Below, in pieces: positions 36,442 through 48,032 of a stretch of DNA of 64,000 nucleotides. How positions within the stretch are numbered: the first letter of the stretch is position 1; every line of letters begins with the position of its first letter. Where the stretch lies: the NCBI GenBank assembly GCA_026027325.1, contig JAMSLZ010000007.1:744001-808000 (forward strand), written 5' to 3'. The position numbers and the translations under genes were made by a program. This DNA is from Actinomucor elegans. Its lineage: Eukaryota; Mucoromycota; Mucoromycetes; Mucorales; Mucoraceae. The notes under the pieces were generated by a model. The model made no database searches, was not told the DNA's origin, and saw only the letters and a list, made by a program, of their open reading frames with translations.

Positions 36442-38320
36442 TTGTAATTATAAGAAGGATTAAAGAATATAATTCCAAAACACCAAGAAATAAACCATTG
36501 GGCTTTTATATATCTTGAAGTTTTGTTATTTGGCGAAGCCTCATGATAGCACCATTTTTCACTTTTTAGAAGCCCAGTTTAGTTACACAAGTTCTTTTTA
36601 TAAACTTACATTAGGCCTGGAAATTGTTACTTTCTACCTAATTCAATGCATACTTCTTGGGTCAGTTTAGGTCTGATAATATTGTGGGGCTTTGTGAAAA
36701 TATAGCTTTACTAGATAACACGAAATCCAGGTAAAAGTAAGACTTTTTTTGCCAAGATTAAAAAAACTGCAAGCGTTATAAATAAATAGTGAGAGGTTCT
36801 TAATTAATTATATGCCAATGGTTTTATAAGCACTGAATATATTATTATATATTTTTTCGAAAGAAATTCATTTATTCATCGTTAGGTATGCCTATCGTTT
36901 TATTTAATAAAAAAAAGATAAAGTCCAACAGTATATATATATATATATATAATCAGTAAAAGACACATCATACACATACAAATACAAACTTTAAGCTTCA
37001 GATCTGCTACTTAGGGAAGCAACTATTTACCTGTTGTGTATGTCAGCCAAGAATTTCGGCGGATCGCAGTTTTGATTTCTGATCCGACCCATGCTGTCAT
37101 ATTCTAGTGTCCTACACCATTGCTATCCATCCCTCAGCGAAAATATCCAGTAGGCAAAAAGCCACACTTGGTCGATCTGACCAACAACGAATGATTGGTT
37201 CATTGAGCATCCTACATAATCAAAATGAGGTTCTGAAATGGGCTGAGATTTTTTTTCTTTGCATTAGTTAGCTATTGGTATTAAGTATTAATCGAGTATT
37301 AACATATCAAATTCCTTTGTATCCTAACAATAGTTTTGCATCAATAAATTTGACCTTCGACACCATCTGCTGTATATGAAAATAATGTACTCAACCTTGG
37401 CAAACTTGCTTTTTATTTTTACTTGTTCGAGTGATACAAGCGAGCGGCACACGCACCTCCATTTTACTACTACAAGCGAGTCATACGGCCATTAATCATA
37501 AATTGCGAGCGTTTAATCTTTCCAATTGGCTGTAGTGTTCTTCTAGTTCATCAATAGTTACAACTGGTTCTGTATTATGTGACACTAAATCCATAATACC
37601 CAGCCTAATATCACTGCGCTTGGCGTTGTAGCGATACCAATTTATCTATCCAAGGATGCTCTAAATAGATCCTTCATCAGGCGAAAGAAAACGCGGATAA
37701 GTGAAAGAATTACATTTAATACAGTAATAGCACTGGTATCCAATTGAAGCCTCAAAGAATACAGCCGCTTCTTTTGAGCATGAACTACACACTGTTCCAA
37801 TATGACATTTAACCAAAATCAGTCGGAATGGATTCTATTGATTTTTCAGGTCTAATTTTTTTTGTTATAATGTTAAGACTCGGAAACTGAGCAAAAAATA
37901 AAGAAAGTATATAGGCTAGTAAATGTACATGAGTGCTTTTTGAGTATAATTGATTTTTTTAAAGAATATTTTGGGTCATTTTAAATGATACATGTTTTAT
38001 GTAAACATTCATTATGTAAGATTCAGTTCTAGATGGTAAAAAGATCATACTATCGGGACTCCTACAGCCTACCATACCAACAAATCTTTATAAAAAAAAT
38101 TGAAACCGAATTACATCGCATCATCTCCATATACTTTCAAGTTCCAAAGCAGTCTTCAATTACTGTTGAGGTACGTATTGCTAAAATTTTGGTTGATGAT
38201 TTGTGGTCTTTATATTTAAGGTTCTCCACACAATATAGTTGCTGTTGTTTTTTCCACTTTGGCTTGTCATCAGCAATGCAAAATAAATGGGTTTCAAGTA
38301 TTACAGCGACTCGTCATCAC

Positions 38321-38368
<48 letters not shown>

Positions 38369-39283
38369 CTGCTCAGAAATTTGATTTCTCCTTTTTTCAT
38401 GGTAAAAGATTATCGATAAATAAAACATCTATTAATGAAGTTTACGAAAAATAAAATAGATCATAGGCTTGCACAAAAATAATTTGATATTTCCTTTAAT
38501 TCATACCGTTATTGTTAGTAAAAGTCCTTTTCTGATCTATTAGAATTAACATTACAATCCGCGTATGTTGTGCACAATAAATCTACAAAAAAATATCTTC
38601 GTATAGTCTCTAATATATTCGATCCATAATATTAATAAATTAAGCTTCAAGGGCCCCGTTTTGACGCTGTGTAGAAAGAAAAAAAAAAGGAAATCTGCAG
38701 ATCTTGGTCTGTGGGGTACGCACACTTGGAGTTTTCCTTATTTCCTACATTATATTTTCAATCGAATGTAGTTTAATTTCGCATCTGATTCGTATTTCAC
38801 ACGCTGAGTGAGTTGCTTTATTTGAGAAATCGTAAAGAATGGTATTCATCTATATGACTTGGTAACCCCATCCATAAACCAGTAATTAAATATACTTTTA
38901 ATCTATGGAAGGGGAGCATATAATTGGCCAATCCCAGCCTGGGTTAAAGAAGGGGAGGGCAACCTGTAGCTGCCGACGTTATCATCAGACCAAGCGCGTT
39001 CTGCAGCCAAGTTCCAATGATATAACAGTGTTACACACTGTAATATCACACTGGCAGTGCTTAATCTTATATTTAGATCGCCTATTCATATCGATTATTC
39101 TTCCAGAAAAACGAAAATGATGGCTGGCCAATCGTTAGTTGCAGTTCACGTTGTACACTTGATATAATGTACAATAGAAAACGTGATATTTATAACTTTG
39201 GATACTAAAAAGAAAGCTCCCCTTCTTGTTTAGACCTTTCTTTTCTTTTTTATATTTTTTATATTTTTCTGTTTCCCTTTGAA
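36442..39283. other. 2.8 kb spacer with a coding relic
   Basis: Mostly AT-rich: a TA run at 36931-36951 and about 45 consecutive A at 38321-38365. A minus-strand coding relic lies at 37850-37490 (separate entry). A 98-residue plus-strand frame at 38033-38330 (MVKRSYYRDSYSLPYQQIF) runs into the poly-A tract and is not convincing. 38640-39120 is less AT-rich and contains TGTTACACACTGTAATATCA, a short imperfect palindrome, without assigned function. Confidence 0.45.
37490..37850 (-). pseudogene. Zinc-ribbon-like coding relic
   Basis: Minus-strand frame with CHIGTVCSSCSKEAAVFFEA, then GYQCYYCIKCNSFTYPRFLS (three further Cys), then NWYRYNAKRSDIRLGIMDLV and TIDELEEHYSQLERLNARNL. The pattern of Cys pairs suggests a zinc-binding module followed by a helical part. 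The frame is broken by TAG at 37663-37661 and TAG at 37648-37646; elsewhere it is open for over 100 residues. No start or neighbours in frame were found. Family not recognised; it may come from a mobile element. Confidence 0.4.
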
Positions 39284-40183
39284 ATGGTTTCGCTAAAAAG
39301 ATACGCAAGTATTCCACTTTATGGGTTATTTACAGCCATTACTGCTGCAAATATGTGGACTGGAGTAAATGCTCAAGAAGACTACACAGGTAGAGTAGAA
39401 TAACAAGGGAAAAATGACAATTTGTCGATCTCTTATTGTTATTAAAATTTTTTAATGACAGTTTTTTTTTAACTGATATAATATGATTTAGATGAAGAAG
39501 AATACGACGAAGAAGCTACTGAAACTTCTTCCTATGATGATGGACAGTGGACAGGTAAAGATGAAAACTTGGTTTGATGACTTTACCTAACATTACCTTT
39601 TTCAGAAACAAGCACGTCTACAGAATATTATGAATCAACCACTACATCGTACTTTGATAGTACCGCTACCACTACAACCACTGACGAATACGCAACTACT
39701 ACTTCAACTGACGAATTTATAACGTCTACAACTACCTTTACAACCGACCCTGTTCCTACCTCTGATGTTATTAGCACAACCGATGCCGTTCCTTCTATTA
39801 CAGAAAACCTTAGTTCTTCAGTGCCCGTACCAACAGTTTTACCTTCAAGCTCTATTAGTAATAGTACACCCTCTGTCGCTGCAGACGCTTCAGAATCTGC
39901 TGGTACCAATGTAGGTGCCATTGCTGGTGGCGTTGTAGGTGGTGTTGCTGGTGTTGCACTCGTTGGTGCTATTGCCTTTTTATTGATTCGCAGAAGAAAG
40001 GCTAGATCCGCTGCTGACCGTGAAGTATTTCGACCTGAAGACGATGAAGAAGAGTATGCCAGACCTATGCAGCAAAGTGATCCTGCTTGGCGTGATTCTG
40101 AGCCAGGTTATCCTGACATGTCTGGCACTGCTCCTCCACCCCCACGACATAGTTACGTTGCAGGCAATCAGCAGACATATTAA
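39284..40183 (+). CDS. Ser/Thr-rich single-pass surface protein
   Basis: Three exons, 39284-39389, 39492-39554 and 39606-40183; 248 residues. A signal peptide (residues 1-30, ending GVNA) is followed by an acidic stretch (DEEEYDEEATE), then a Thr/Ser-rich ectodomain to about residue 155 with many O-mannosylation candidates. A Gly/Ala/Val-rich membrane segment (~158-184, GAIAGGVVGGVAGVALVGA) precedes RRRKAR and a ~60-residue cytosolic tail with Pro- and Tyr-containing motifs. This is the architecture of fungal wall-stress sensors (Wsc/Mid2-like) and of some mucin-type sensors, but there is no WSC Cys domain. Role as a sensor is inference; the topology is seen in the sequence. Confidence 0.85.
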
Positions 40184-40278
40184 GATGATATTACATTATC
40201 ATAATATTTGTATCATGGACACACTTGTACTTTTATCACTTACTTAATATCTATTTCAGCGACTATCATTAGGAGAAC

Positions 40279-40310
<32 letters not shown>

Positions 40311-40821
40311 CTGGCCTTGCCTTATTAAATATTAACCCATTACTACTACTACCATTAATGATCCCTTGTCTTGTTCTTGATGAAACTTGCTTGTCTACCT
40401 ATTATTCACTCTCTCCTTTAATGCATATCACGGTCCTTGACGCGTTCACTAAAAAAGACTTACGATATACCATCCCCATTAGATTATTCAATAATAAAAA
40501 CATCCCAGTCATTTACATCTATATTATCTATGTACTATTGGCTCGTGTAATCAGACACGTTCTATCAAGTAATACAAGGTATTATCGAGTCTAGAATCTC
40601 CTGCTGTAATTCAATATCAACTTGACTATCTATCAGTAGTAATAAACTGTTATTACTAATGTTACATAGGAGCGTTGATATACAGACATCTTGGCTGCCA
40701 AAGCATCAGTTCTTTACTGAAGTTTAGAAAAAGTCAATAACACGTCAAATAACAGACTATAATCCTTTGGAACATTCTGTGTATATCGTTTGTCACTATT
40801 TATTTACTTTGATGGATCAAT
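40184..40821. other. Convergent spacer
   Basis: 3' region between the surface-protein gene and the V-ATPase gene, which converge. It contains about 27 A at 40283-40310. A 128-residue open frame across 40208-40594 includes the poly-A tract and is regarded as chance. Confidence 0.5.
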
Positions 40822-41061
40822 CTAGAAAATAGGTTTATCCTCGTCTTCAACAAACAAGTCAATCTCACCAGTTTCTTCAGCAGCATAAAGTGTTGGTCCT
40901 ATGATAAAAAGTTAGGACACATCAATCAATCACCCAAAAAATCAAAAACTTTACCATCAAGACCTCTCTTTTCAGCATCAGCAATCTCTTGAAGTCTGGC
41001 AGCATCTTCAACAGCAGCACGTTCCTTCTTCTTACTTTGGACCTTCTTTAATCTAAGAAGG

Positions 41062-41092
<31 letters not shown>

Positions 41093-42083
41093 GATCAATT
41101 AAAAATGATTACTTGAATTCGTCAACAAGACCTACCTAAAGAACTCTTCTCTGTCTTGCTCATCCAACTCGGAAATGATGTATTTAATGGTATTTTCATA
41201 ACGAGGAATGATAACGTGCTCAATGGCATTGACACGACGATTTGTAGCCTTGATAACTTCATCCAAGATGACAAAAGCCGTCTATTTACATACAAATGAG
41301 CTCAATGCAAAACGCCCAAAAAAAAACTATATTGTTTTACCTGCAAACTGGCAAGTTCTACCAATGTTTCAACTGCCTTGGTATAAACCTCTTTGGCCTT
41401 TTGGATCTGTTGGCCACCACGACCGAGACCAGTAAACTCAAAGGCTATATTATCAAAGCCATCAATTAATCATTTCCCGAAAAAAAAACAATGCAGTGCG
41501 GCTTACCATTGCCACCTTCGTTATACATATCAAACGCTGGAAGCATGACACCAGAAACGTTTTCTTGTCTAGCGCGAACACGCAGTTGAGCAGTTTTAGA
41601 TGATTCTTGGATAGAATAACTAAAAAAAAAAAATGATTTTTTTTATAGGCAATGCTTACTTGCTATGTACCCTCCTCTCTCTTTTATTCCTTTTTTTTTT
41701 TACCTGATATCGCCAGTAATATACTGAACTTCAGCAAGAGAGAAAGAAGCGAGTTGCATGACTTGACCCATCTTGCGCTTGAGCTAATTACGCGCGCGTT
41801 TAGTTTTGAAATGTCTCGAGAAAATCACCTACAATGCGTTACCTCGTCAATCTTGACAGTAATTCCTCGGAAACGTTTAGTTAATGCTTCGGATTTACGC
41901 TTCAAAAGTGAATGGCCTGTCTGAGCACCCTTTAATTTAAGCTTCATGTTGGTGAGAGCCCTATCATTTTTTAAATGTTAGTTTGTTCCATCATGATTTA
42001 AAACATGAAACGCTTGTAAAAAAAAAGGGAAATGCATACATTCGCGTAGGGAAGATATTGAGACGTTGGTTATTTCCAGACAT
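40822..42083 (-). CDS. VMA8: V-type ATPase subunit D
   Basis: Eight exons on the minus strand (42083-42040, 41960-41843, 41783-41704, 41619-41507, 41444-41341, 41281-41136, 41052-40955, 40898-40822) give 259 residues. The sequence follows subunit D throughout: [20 protein letters not shown] near the start, [17 protein letters not shown], the central [38 protein letters not shown] and [17 protein letters not shown]. Subunit D forms the long coiled-coil of the central rotor of V1 and couples ATP hydrolysis to proton pumping at vacuolar and endosomal membranes. Length matches yeast Vma8 (256). All seven introns are short; several contain long A/T runs, for example about 28 A/T near 41060-41088. 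Confidence 0.97.
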
Positions 42084-44017
42084 GTTTTAGGTATCCTTAT
42101 GATAAAGCTCTTTTGTTTTTTACTGTTTGGTGTCTTGTAAAGAGGTTTAGTTTTTATAAGTAGACAAAGTGTATCAAGCGAAACGTTCGAAAAAAGGGGA
42201 TGATACACTCTATTCCAGAGGAAAAGTCGTAGCTTTGTTTGGCAATAATAACTATCTCCGACTGCAACAAGAACGAGTTGGTCACGTCACGTTTGATAAG
42301 GATTTAAGCATGAATTGTACAGTAACTATGCGTGGCTATTCAATAGTGGTATATGGTTGCACCTATAGTATGTTTCTAACTATGTTCTCTATATATTTGA
42401 GAATAGATTATCAACTTCTTCAAATAATGAGTATGGATTTGCTGGAGAGTCGATCATATTATTCAATTGCAGATAGCCAATGAAACGGGAGGGCTCAAAC
42501 TATCTGCGATTCATTTCAAATCAACCTTATGTTTAGACATAATAAATAACACGAAGGTGACCTAAAACTATCTCGATAAAATCTGTGAAGAGTTAAACCA
42601 AGCATTGGATGGCGCAAAGACCATGCTATATTTTTGTTTGTTCCTGAGTTGCAAGTGATTCTGCAGCTCATTGATACAAGATTCTTATAACGGAATTATT
42701 TCGTATTATATATAGAAGAAAAATTATCAAAAGAAAAATAAGACGTATCTCAGAACCTCTACTTTTGACTTTCAGTATAAAACATATCGTCATATCAAAG
42801 TCTACAATTCTTAAAGAAAAACATATTAAACTGTAAATTAAATGCTGAAGGTACATCCTTGAGGAGTGGCCCCAATAGAAGGATTAAGCGCAGTCCTGCT
42901 TAATTTTATAAATTGACCAATGCTTGTTTATATATGGCAACCAAAATACCGCTATATCCTTTGAGATCTGCAAAAGAAAACTGAATCACTAACTACATTT
43001 TCAGAATGCGTTTTATATTGTTAAAGGCTGATATGAATTAATTACGCGTACTACTACTACAACAATGAGATATCCAATGTTTTCTTTGGCTATTAGTTAT
43101 TTGAACATATTGTCTTATAATCCCTCTCCCAAAAATTTGATCTCGTTTTTCATGACAGAGAGTTATCGGCTCGCAAAAACTGTTTTAACAAAGTATGTGG
43201 CGCATAGGGTGACACATTTGATGGTATAAAAATAAATTTACCTTCAAACAGCGTCTTTGCACTTCACAAAAAAAAAAGCACTGTTTGAAATAATACGTCT
43301 TGATCCTTCATACTTATGGGAAGGGAACCCCGTTCAACTGTTTCCAACATCTTTATATTTCTCAGTTTAATACCGCGTCGTTTGACTAATACTTGTTCGG
43401 AATGAAAAGCTGCTTCTATTAAGATAATCAACTAGCCCAATTATAACAAGTATAATGCAGTTCAGGGATGCACTGTAAATTAATGCATTTTAGGCCAACT
43501 GGATTTAATGATTAGATCTGTTTGATTGATCCTTCTAATAATGAATACATATTCAGAATGAAACGTTTATTGTAGTTTTAATTATAAAGTAACTCGATCA
43601 TATACAGTCAATATATTACTGCTGATGTCTGCCAATAAATTACATATTATTTTCATGTAAATTGGATAGCGATAAATAGATTTGTACATCAGATTAGTCT
43701 TCATGACTCAGAATGAGCTACTGCATCTATTAAAATCTCTATTGACAGCAATACAGTGAATAACTCTTATAGTTGACTAATATACAGTAATAAATTACAC
43801 AATAAGTATCTGTTGAAAGTAGATCTATTAAAATAGCATGAACTGATAGGTATCTATACTTTTTATTACAATTATGTAGAAAGTTTGTTTTTTTTTCTTT
43901 GTTAGTGTAGCCTGGTATTACATATAAAAGCTGAGGCGTTGCTTATTCGTTATCATCACTGAAGAGGGTATTATTTCACGAGAGGCTTGGTTGGGGGGGG
44001 GGAGAGGGAGGTTGTAT
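42084..44017. other. Gene-poor spacer
   Basis: AT-rich. An open 104-residue frame at 42169-42483 has no recognisable features. From about 42980 to 43830 there is a block of dispersed repeats (separate entry). Close to 43994-44002 lies a run of nine or more G. Nothing else supported. Confidence 0.45.
42980..43830. repeat. Dispersed degenerate repeat block
   Basis: At least four plus-oriented cores: TTTCAGAATGCG (~43000), TTCGGAATGAAAAGCTGCTT (~43397), ATATTCAGAATGAAACG (~43550) and CTCAGAATGAGCTACTGCAT (~43707). The last two are 157 bases apart. The blocks that precede the core elsewhere (a GATTGATCC-like stretch, then CATCAGATTA-like) occur here at 43525-43540 and 43687-43697. Confidence 0.5.
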
Positions 44018-45548
44018 CTAATCATCAATTGGTACATCCTCTCTTACACCATTGAGGCCGTGCGTTGACTGTGATTGACGCATACTGTATTGTGTACCAG
44101 AGTTTCTACTAGCAGATTTTTTCCAAGGGTGGTATTGTACTATAATAAAAATCAGCATTTATAAATACAACCCTTTCTTGTAGCACGTTTACCAAAATCT
44201 TTTAATCCCTTATTAAAGTTGAGTTGGCATCTAATGGATAGGGCAATGGTAGTCTAATAAAAATAAATAAAGATGAGTATAACTTCTTGGCTTGTTTTTT
44301 TGTTTGCATCGCGCAAGCATATATGTTGATACTTGCAATTGCTGCCACTATAACGCCTAAGCCTTTATTAAGAGGTGAAATCAAGAGCTTAGCCATCCAA
44401 ATAAATAATTAACACAACTTTGGTTACACTTACTGTACATCAGATAAGCGTACCATGATCTTGCAGTATCAAATGTCTCGACTATGATATAGATAGTATT
44501 TGCTATAAAAAGAATTTGAAAAACAATAAACGTGATCATCCACGCGTTACTTTCTTTTGATACCGAAATTCGACACAGCAATAAAGACGGCAATAGCAAT
44601 GCGATGCATACAATGATATTCACTGCATCTTTCAAACTATCGATAGAGTTTGAATAGTTTTGATATAGCAACAGCAAGATGTACGATATGAACTCGAAGA
44701 ACAAGTCGACCTTTAACATAAGTGAAAGCCATTGTAGATGCACGTACATTGCTATTGTAGAGAATCAAAGTCAAAAATAACTCATCCAGATACAAAAGTA
44801 GTGGTTGTAGTATACACATACCTTCGATCTCAAGACTGCTTCCAATCTTTTTGTAAACACCCCAACCCAGGTCTTTTGTCACCTTGTGAGCGATATAAAT
44901 AGTAGGGAATGTCAATATGAAGATAACAATGGCAAGTGCAATTTGCAAATACTGATTTATGACTCTCAGATGATCTTCTTCCGTTGACGTATTTCCTATC
45001 TCGCGAACAGCTCTGATCCAGTTTGCTGATTCTGCTACCATCTATCATTTGCATGTTAGTCATTAGTTGTTTCTACTCACTGGATCCAAGTATACCATAA
45101 TACTAAAGAGGAATGAAAGTATAGTAAAACATGCTGATGCATAGATTGTTCTCGAATTCAACTTCATAATCTAACGTAACAGAAAAAAATAAAATAAAAA
45201 CAAGCTTTATACGAGATTGAAAATGTTTTACCCCATCAATTGCTAACCAGAGCCTCCAAAGCTCATAGACAATGAACATGATACATTCGCCAGATACTTT
45301 GAATGCTTTGTCAGAGTACTGATCTGTCGATAGATCTGAATTCAATGGGACGGAAGGTATCCGTTTTACATTAACAAAAGCAGGAATGAGTAATACTAAA
45401 GAAATAACCACTTGCAATATGGCCATCGAGACGAATGATACCGTCCATTTGGAGCGCTTCCAACGAGCAATCTAAACACCATGGTACAAAATAAGTGGGT
45501 ACACATAATTAGCCACAGTAATACACCTACCTTTTCAGCTGAAAGCAT
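44018..45548 (-). CDS. Multi-pass membrane protein, paralogue A
   Basis: Minus-strand gene; exons 45548-45531, 45471-45232, 45170-45081, 45041-44822, 44751-44434, then 44253-44193 and 44139-44018. There are seven to eight hydrophobic segments, among them AILQVVISLVLLIPAFV, LQIALAIVIFILTFPTIYIA, VDLFFEFISYILLLL and FIVFQILFIANTIYI. A hydrophilic C-terminal tail ends VREDVPIDD. The structure matches the neighbouring gene at 45891-47969 exon by exon (for example FNKGLKDF/VQYHP against FGKGLKPY/VQWMP). One short exon (about 44362-44333, GVIVAAIA) cannot be joined to the next in frame with a GT donor, so either a splice site was missed or the gene carries a small lesion. Family unknown; no GPCR signature was seen. 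Confidence 0.7.
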
Positions 45549-45890
45549 GGTGGTTGTTGAATAAGTAAGACCTTTTTTTTTTAAAACAAAAAAAAAGAAT
45601 ATATATGAAAAAGAAGCAGAAAAAAAAAATAGTCGGGAAACTTGAACTGAAATGGCTGAGTGCTCAGATGATTCAGAAAGACAGAGAGAAAGAGAAAGGC
45701 AATAATATTTTTTTTTCAGAGATTATTCAGCCCATTACCTCAAATAAACTCAAGCAAGTCGTACATGTTTGATATTTTGCTGACTCGGTCTTATTTCTAT
45801 TCAGAGTTATCGATCTAATTGTTTGTATATATACTTTATTATTGTGTACAGCTATTGTTTTTCTAACGCTTTTTTTTTATCATGTGGCTA
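45549..45890. promoter_or_regulatory. Spacer between tandem membrane-protein genes
   Basis: 342 bases holding the upstream region of paralogue A and the 3' end of paralogue B. A/T homopolymers at 45570-45600 and 45618-45628 and an AGAGAGAAAGAGAAAG tract (about 45682-45697) precede the start of A. No clear TATA element. Confidence 0.35.
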
Positions 45891-47969
45891 TCATAGTATA
45901 TTGAGTGGAGCCATCATTGTAGTTGCAGAGGTGGTAGTAGAGATAGTAGTAGAGGTCTTGACAGTGGTACTGATCGATTTTGATGGTGCTGGTTGCATTA
46001 CCCGAATGCCACTCGTTGTGATTTCTGTCAAATTCGAATCGTATAATGTTGAAGCAGCCGACGAGCCATCATTCAGGTGAATGGGATCGGTGATATTAAT
46101 TATTCTCAGCGAGTTAGGGCTGTATGGACCGCTTGACATGGTATTATTGCCTGTATTCGTTCTCACCACAGGTTTCATAGCTATTCGAAGTGGCTCCACA
46201 GGCCTGAATGCATTCTTTGGGAGTATAAATGTGCCAGGCTTGCTTACATTAGAGATATTACGCTCAGGTTGAAGACTGTAAGTCGGCAAAGGCTCTATTT
46301 CTTCAAGTGACGTGCGTCTATTATGAGTGTGTTGTGTATTGAGACCAAAGTTATAGGTATGTAGGGTATCTTCAATTATTGACTTTTCTCCAATATATCC
46401 TTCGTCATCAATAGGCAGTCTTTCATCGTTGCTTTCCCTTCCCAATAACCCAGCTTCAACTGAATGGTGAGGAGGTCCTTCTTCAAACCGTTTTGTTCCT
46501 TTAAAAGGCATCCATTGAACTATTGAAGGGTATTGATTAGATAGCTGAAGGTCCAGAATCTATAATACTACCATATGGTTTCAAGCCCTTTCCAAAGTTT
46601 CTTGTACATATAATAGCCAAATACATGGTAACCTATATATATTTTATGTATCAATAAAAACCAATGTCTAATAATTAGCATGTTTTAGACAACTTACAAT
46701 ACTGCATATAATTGATGCAATCTCTAAGATATATATGTAAAAAAAAAAAAAAAAAAAAAAAAAACGACGTTGAGTTTAAGGAATATCAAAAGCATAGTAG
46801 AGATACGCACCGTAAACAATGCCAATATACCATAGGTCGGTTGTCGCATACTGGAACAAGCCTACCAGGCTGTATATATTGCATGAAAGCAAAGTTATCT
46901 GCAGGAACAGAAACACAAACATCATCCATTTACTTTCTTTTGTGATAGCAATTCTGGAAAAAACTAAAGACATTGCAACTAGGATCGCCATGATGATGCA
47001 TATGACTCGAAAGCTTGTTTGGTTGGTTACAATAGCAGTACCGATCAGTAATACCACTTCAAAAAATATATCAATTTTGAGCCATAAAGCAAACCATTGA
47101 ACACTATGATACATATCTATATGATGTACATATTAGTTGAAATATGCATACTGTAAGGTATACTCTTACTTTGTAATGCAATGCTGCTTCCTATTTTCTT
47201 GTAAACTTGCCACCCAATGATTTTGGCAGTTTTGTAGGCTGAAACAATGACTGGAATCGAGAGTAATAAAAGGATGGCAGTCAATACAATTTGAAGGTAC
47301 ATATTTTCTATTTTCAGTTGATCAAATTGGCTATATGCCCATTTTTTAGACTCTATAACCAACTAAAAGAAATAAAAATAAAAATAAAAAAATCAATGTC
47401 AATGCCATTGCCATTGGTTCAAATATATGTCTTTTTTTTTAGAGGGTCCTTACTAGCACATTGAATAGGCCTGAAACTATCGAGAACCAGGCAGATGCAA
47501 GAATGGTAAGCGAATTAAGATGAACAATCTAAAAAATACCAAGGTGAGAAGTAGTACAAAAAAGCCCGTTTTGTATATTTTACCCCATCCGTCAAGGTCT
47601 ATAATCGCCAGATTTCAAAATGATAAACAGAACATTTTCATAAATAATCTTGTAACCTTTGGCAGTCAAAGAAATGCCAAAAACCGTGCGACGATCTTCT
47701 TCCGCAGAGGGTTGACTTGTATCTGCCAGAGCTTTGTTAATCATCTCAGTATTTATAAGCGTTTTTACTAGAATAGGTATCGATAAAATGGTTTGCAGGA
47801 TGACCAGTGAAAAGTAGACCTGAATCCACCTTGATTTTGATAGCTGTTTAAACTGCGAAAAGAAATAATGCGTGATTTGATGTTTAATGATCGGTAAACC
47901 CAAGTTGTTTTTGTTAAGCAAATGCACGCTTTAAACGCTTACAAGTCGAGATATATACGAAAAGAACAT
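45891..47969 (-). pseudogene. Multi-pass membrane protein, paralogue B, disrupted
   Basis: Exons 47969-47943, 47852-47584, 47528-47454, 47362-47170, 47116-46811, 46723-46698, 46632-46572 and 46519-45891. All except exon 2 join in frame; exon 2 is 269 bases where paralogue A has a multiple of three (240). Aligning to A (YELWRLWLAIDG against FEIWRL-stop-TLTDG) shows a one-base loss near 47620 and a TAG at 47601-47599 where A has Trp. The rest is intact: TM segments, the MYHSVQWFALWLKIDIFFEV block and a ~208-residue cytosolic tail ending in a Thr/Ser-rich stretch. Alternatively, a 35-base segment ending GATTATAG is removed as an intron, which would restore the frame but delete a conserved membrane segment. 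I favour a recent pseudogene. Confidence 0.65.
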
Positions 47970-47998
47970 GATCACTCGGTTTATTTTTCGCTGAAAAG

Positions 47999-48032
<34 letters not shown>

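Noticed and set aside
38033..38365. Plus-strand frame ending in a run of Lys
   Set aside because: The Lys run is a ~45-base A tract; upstream part shows no family or splice structure.
40208..40594. 128-codon plus-strand frame
   Set aside because: Runs through a poly-A tract in a 3' region between convergent genes.
42169..42483. 104-codon plus-strand frame upstream of VMA8
   Set aside because: No motifs; overlaps the promoter of VMA8 on the other strand.
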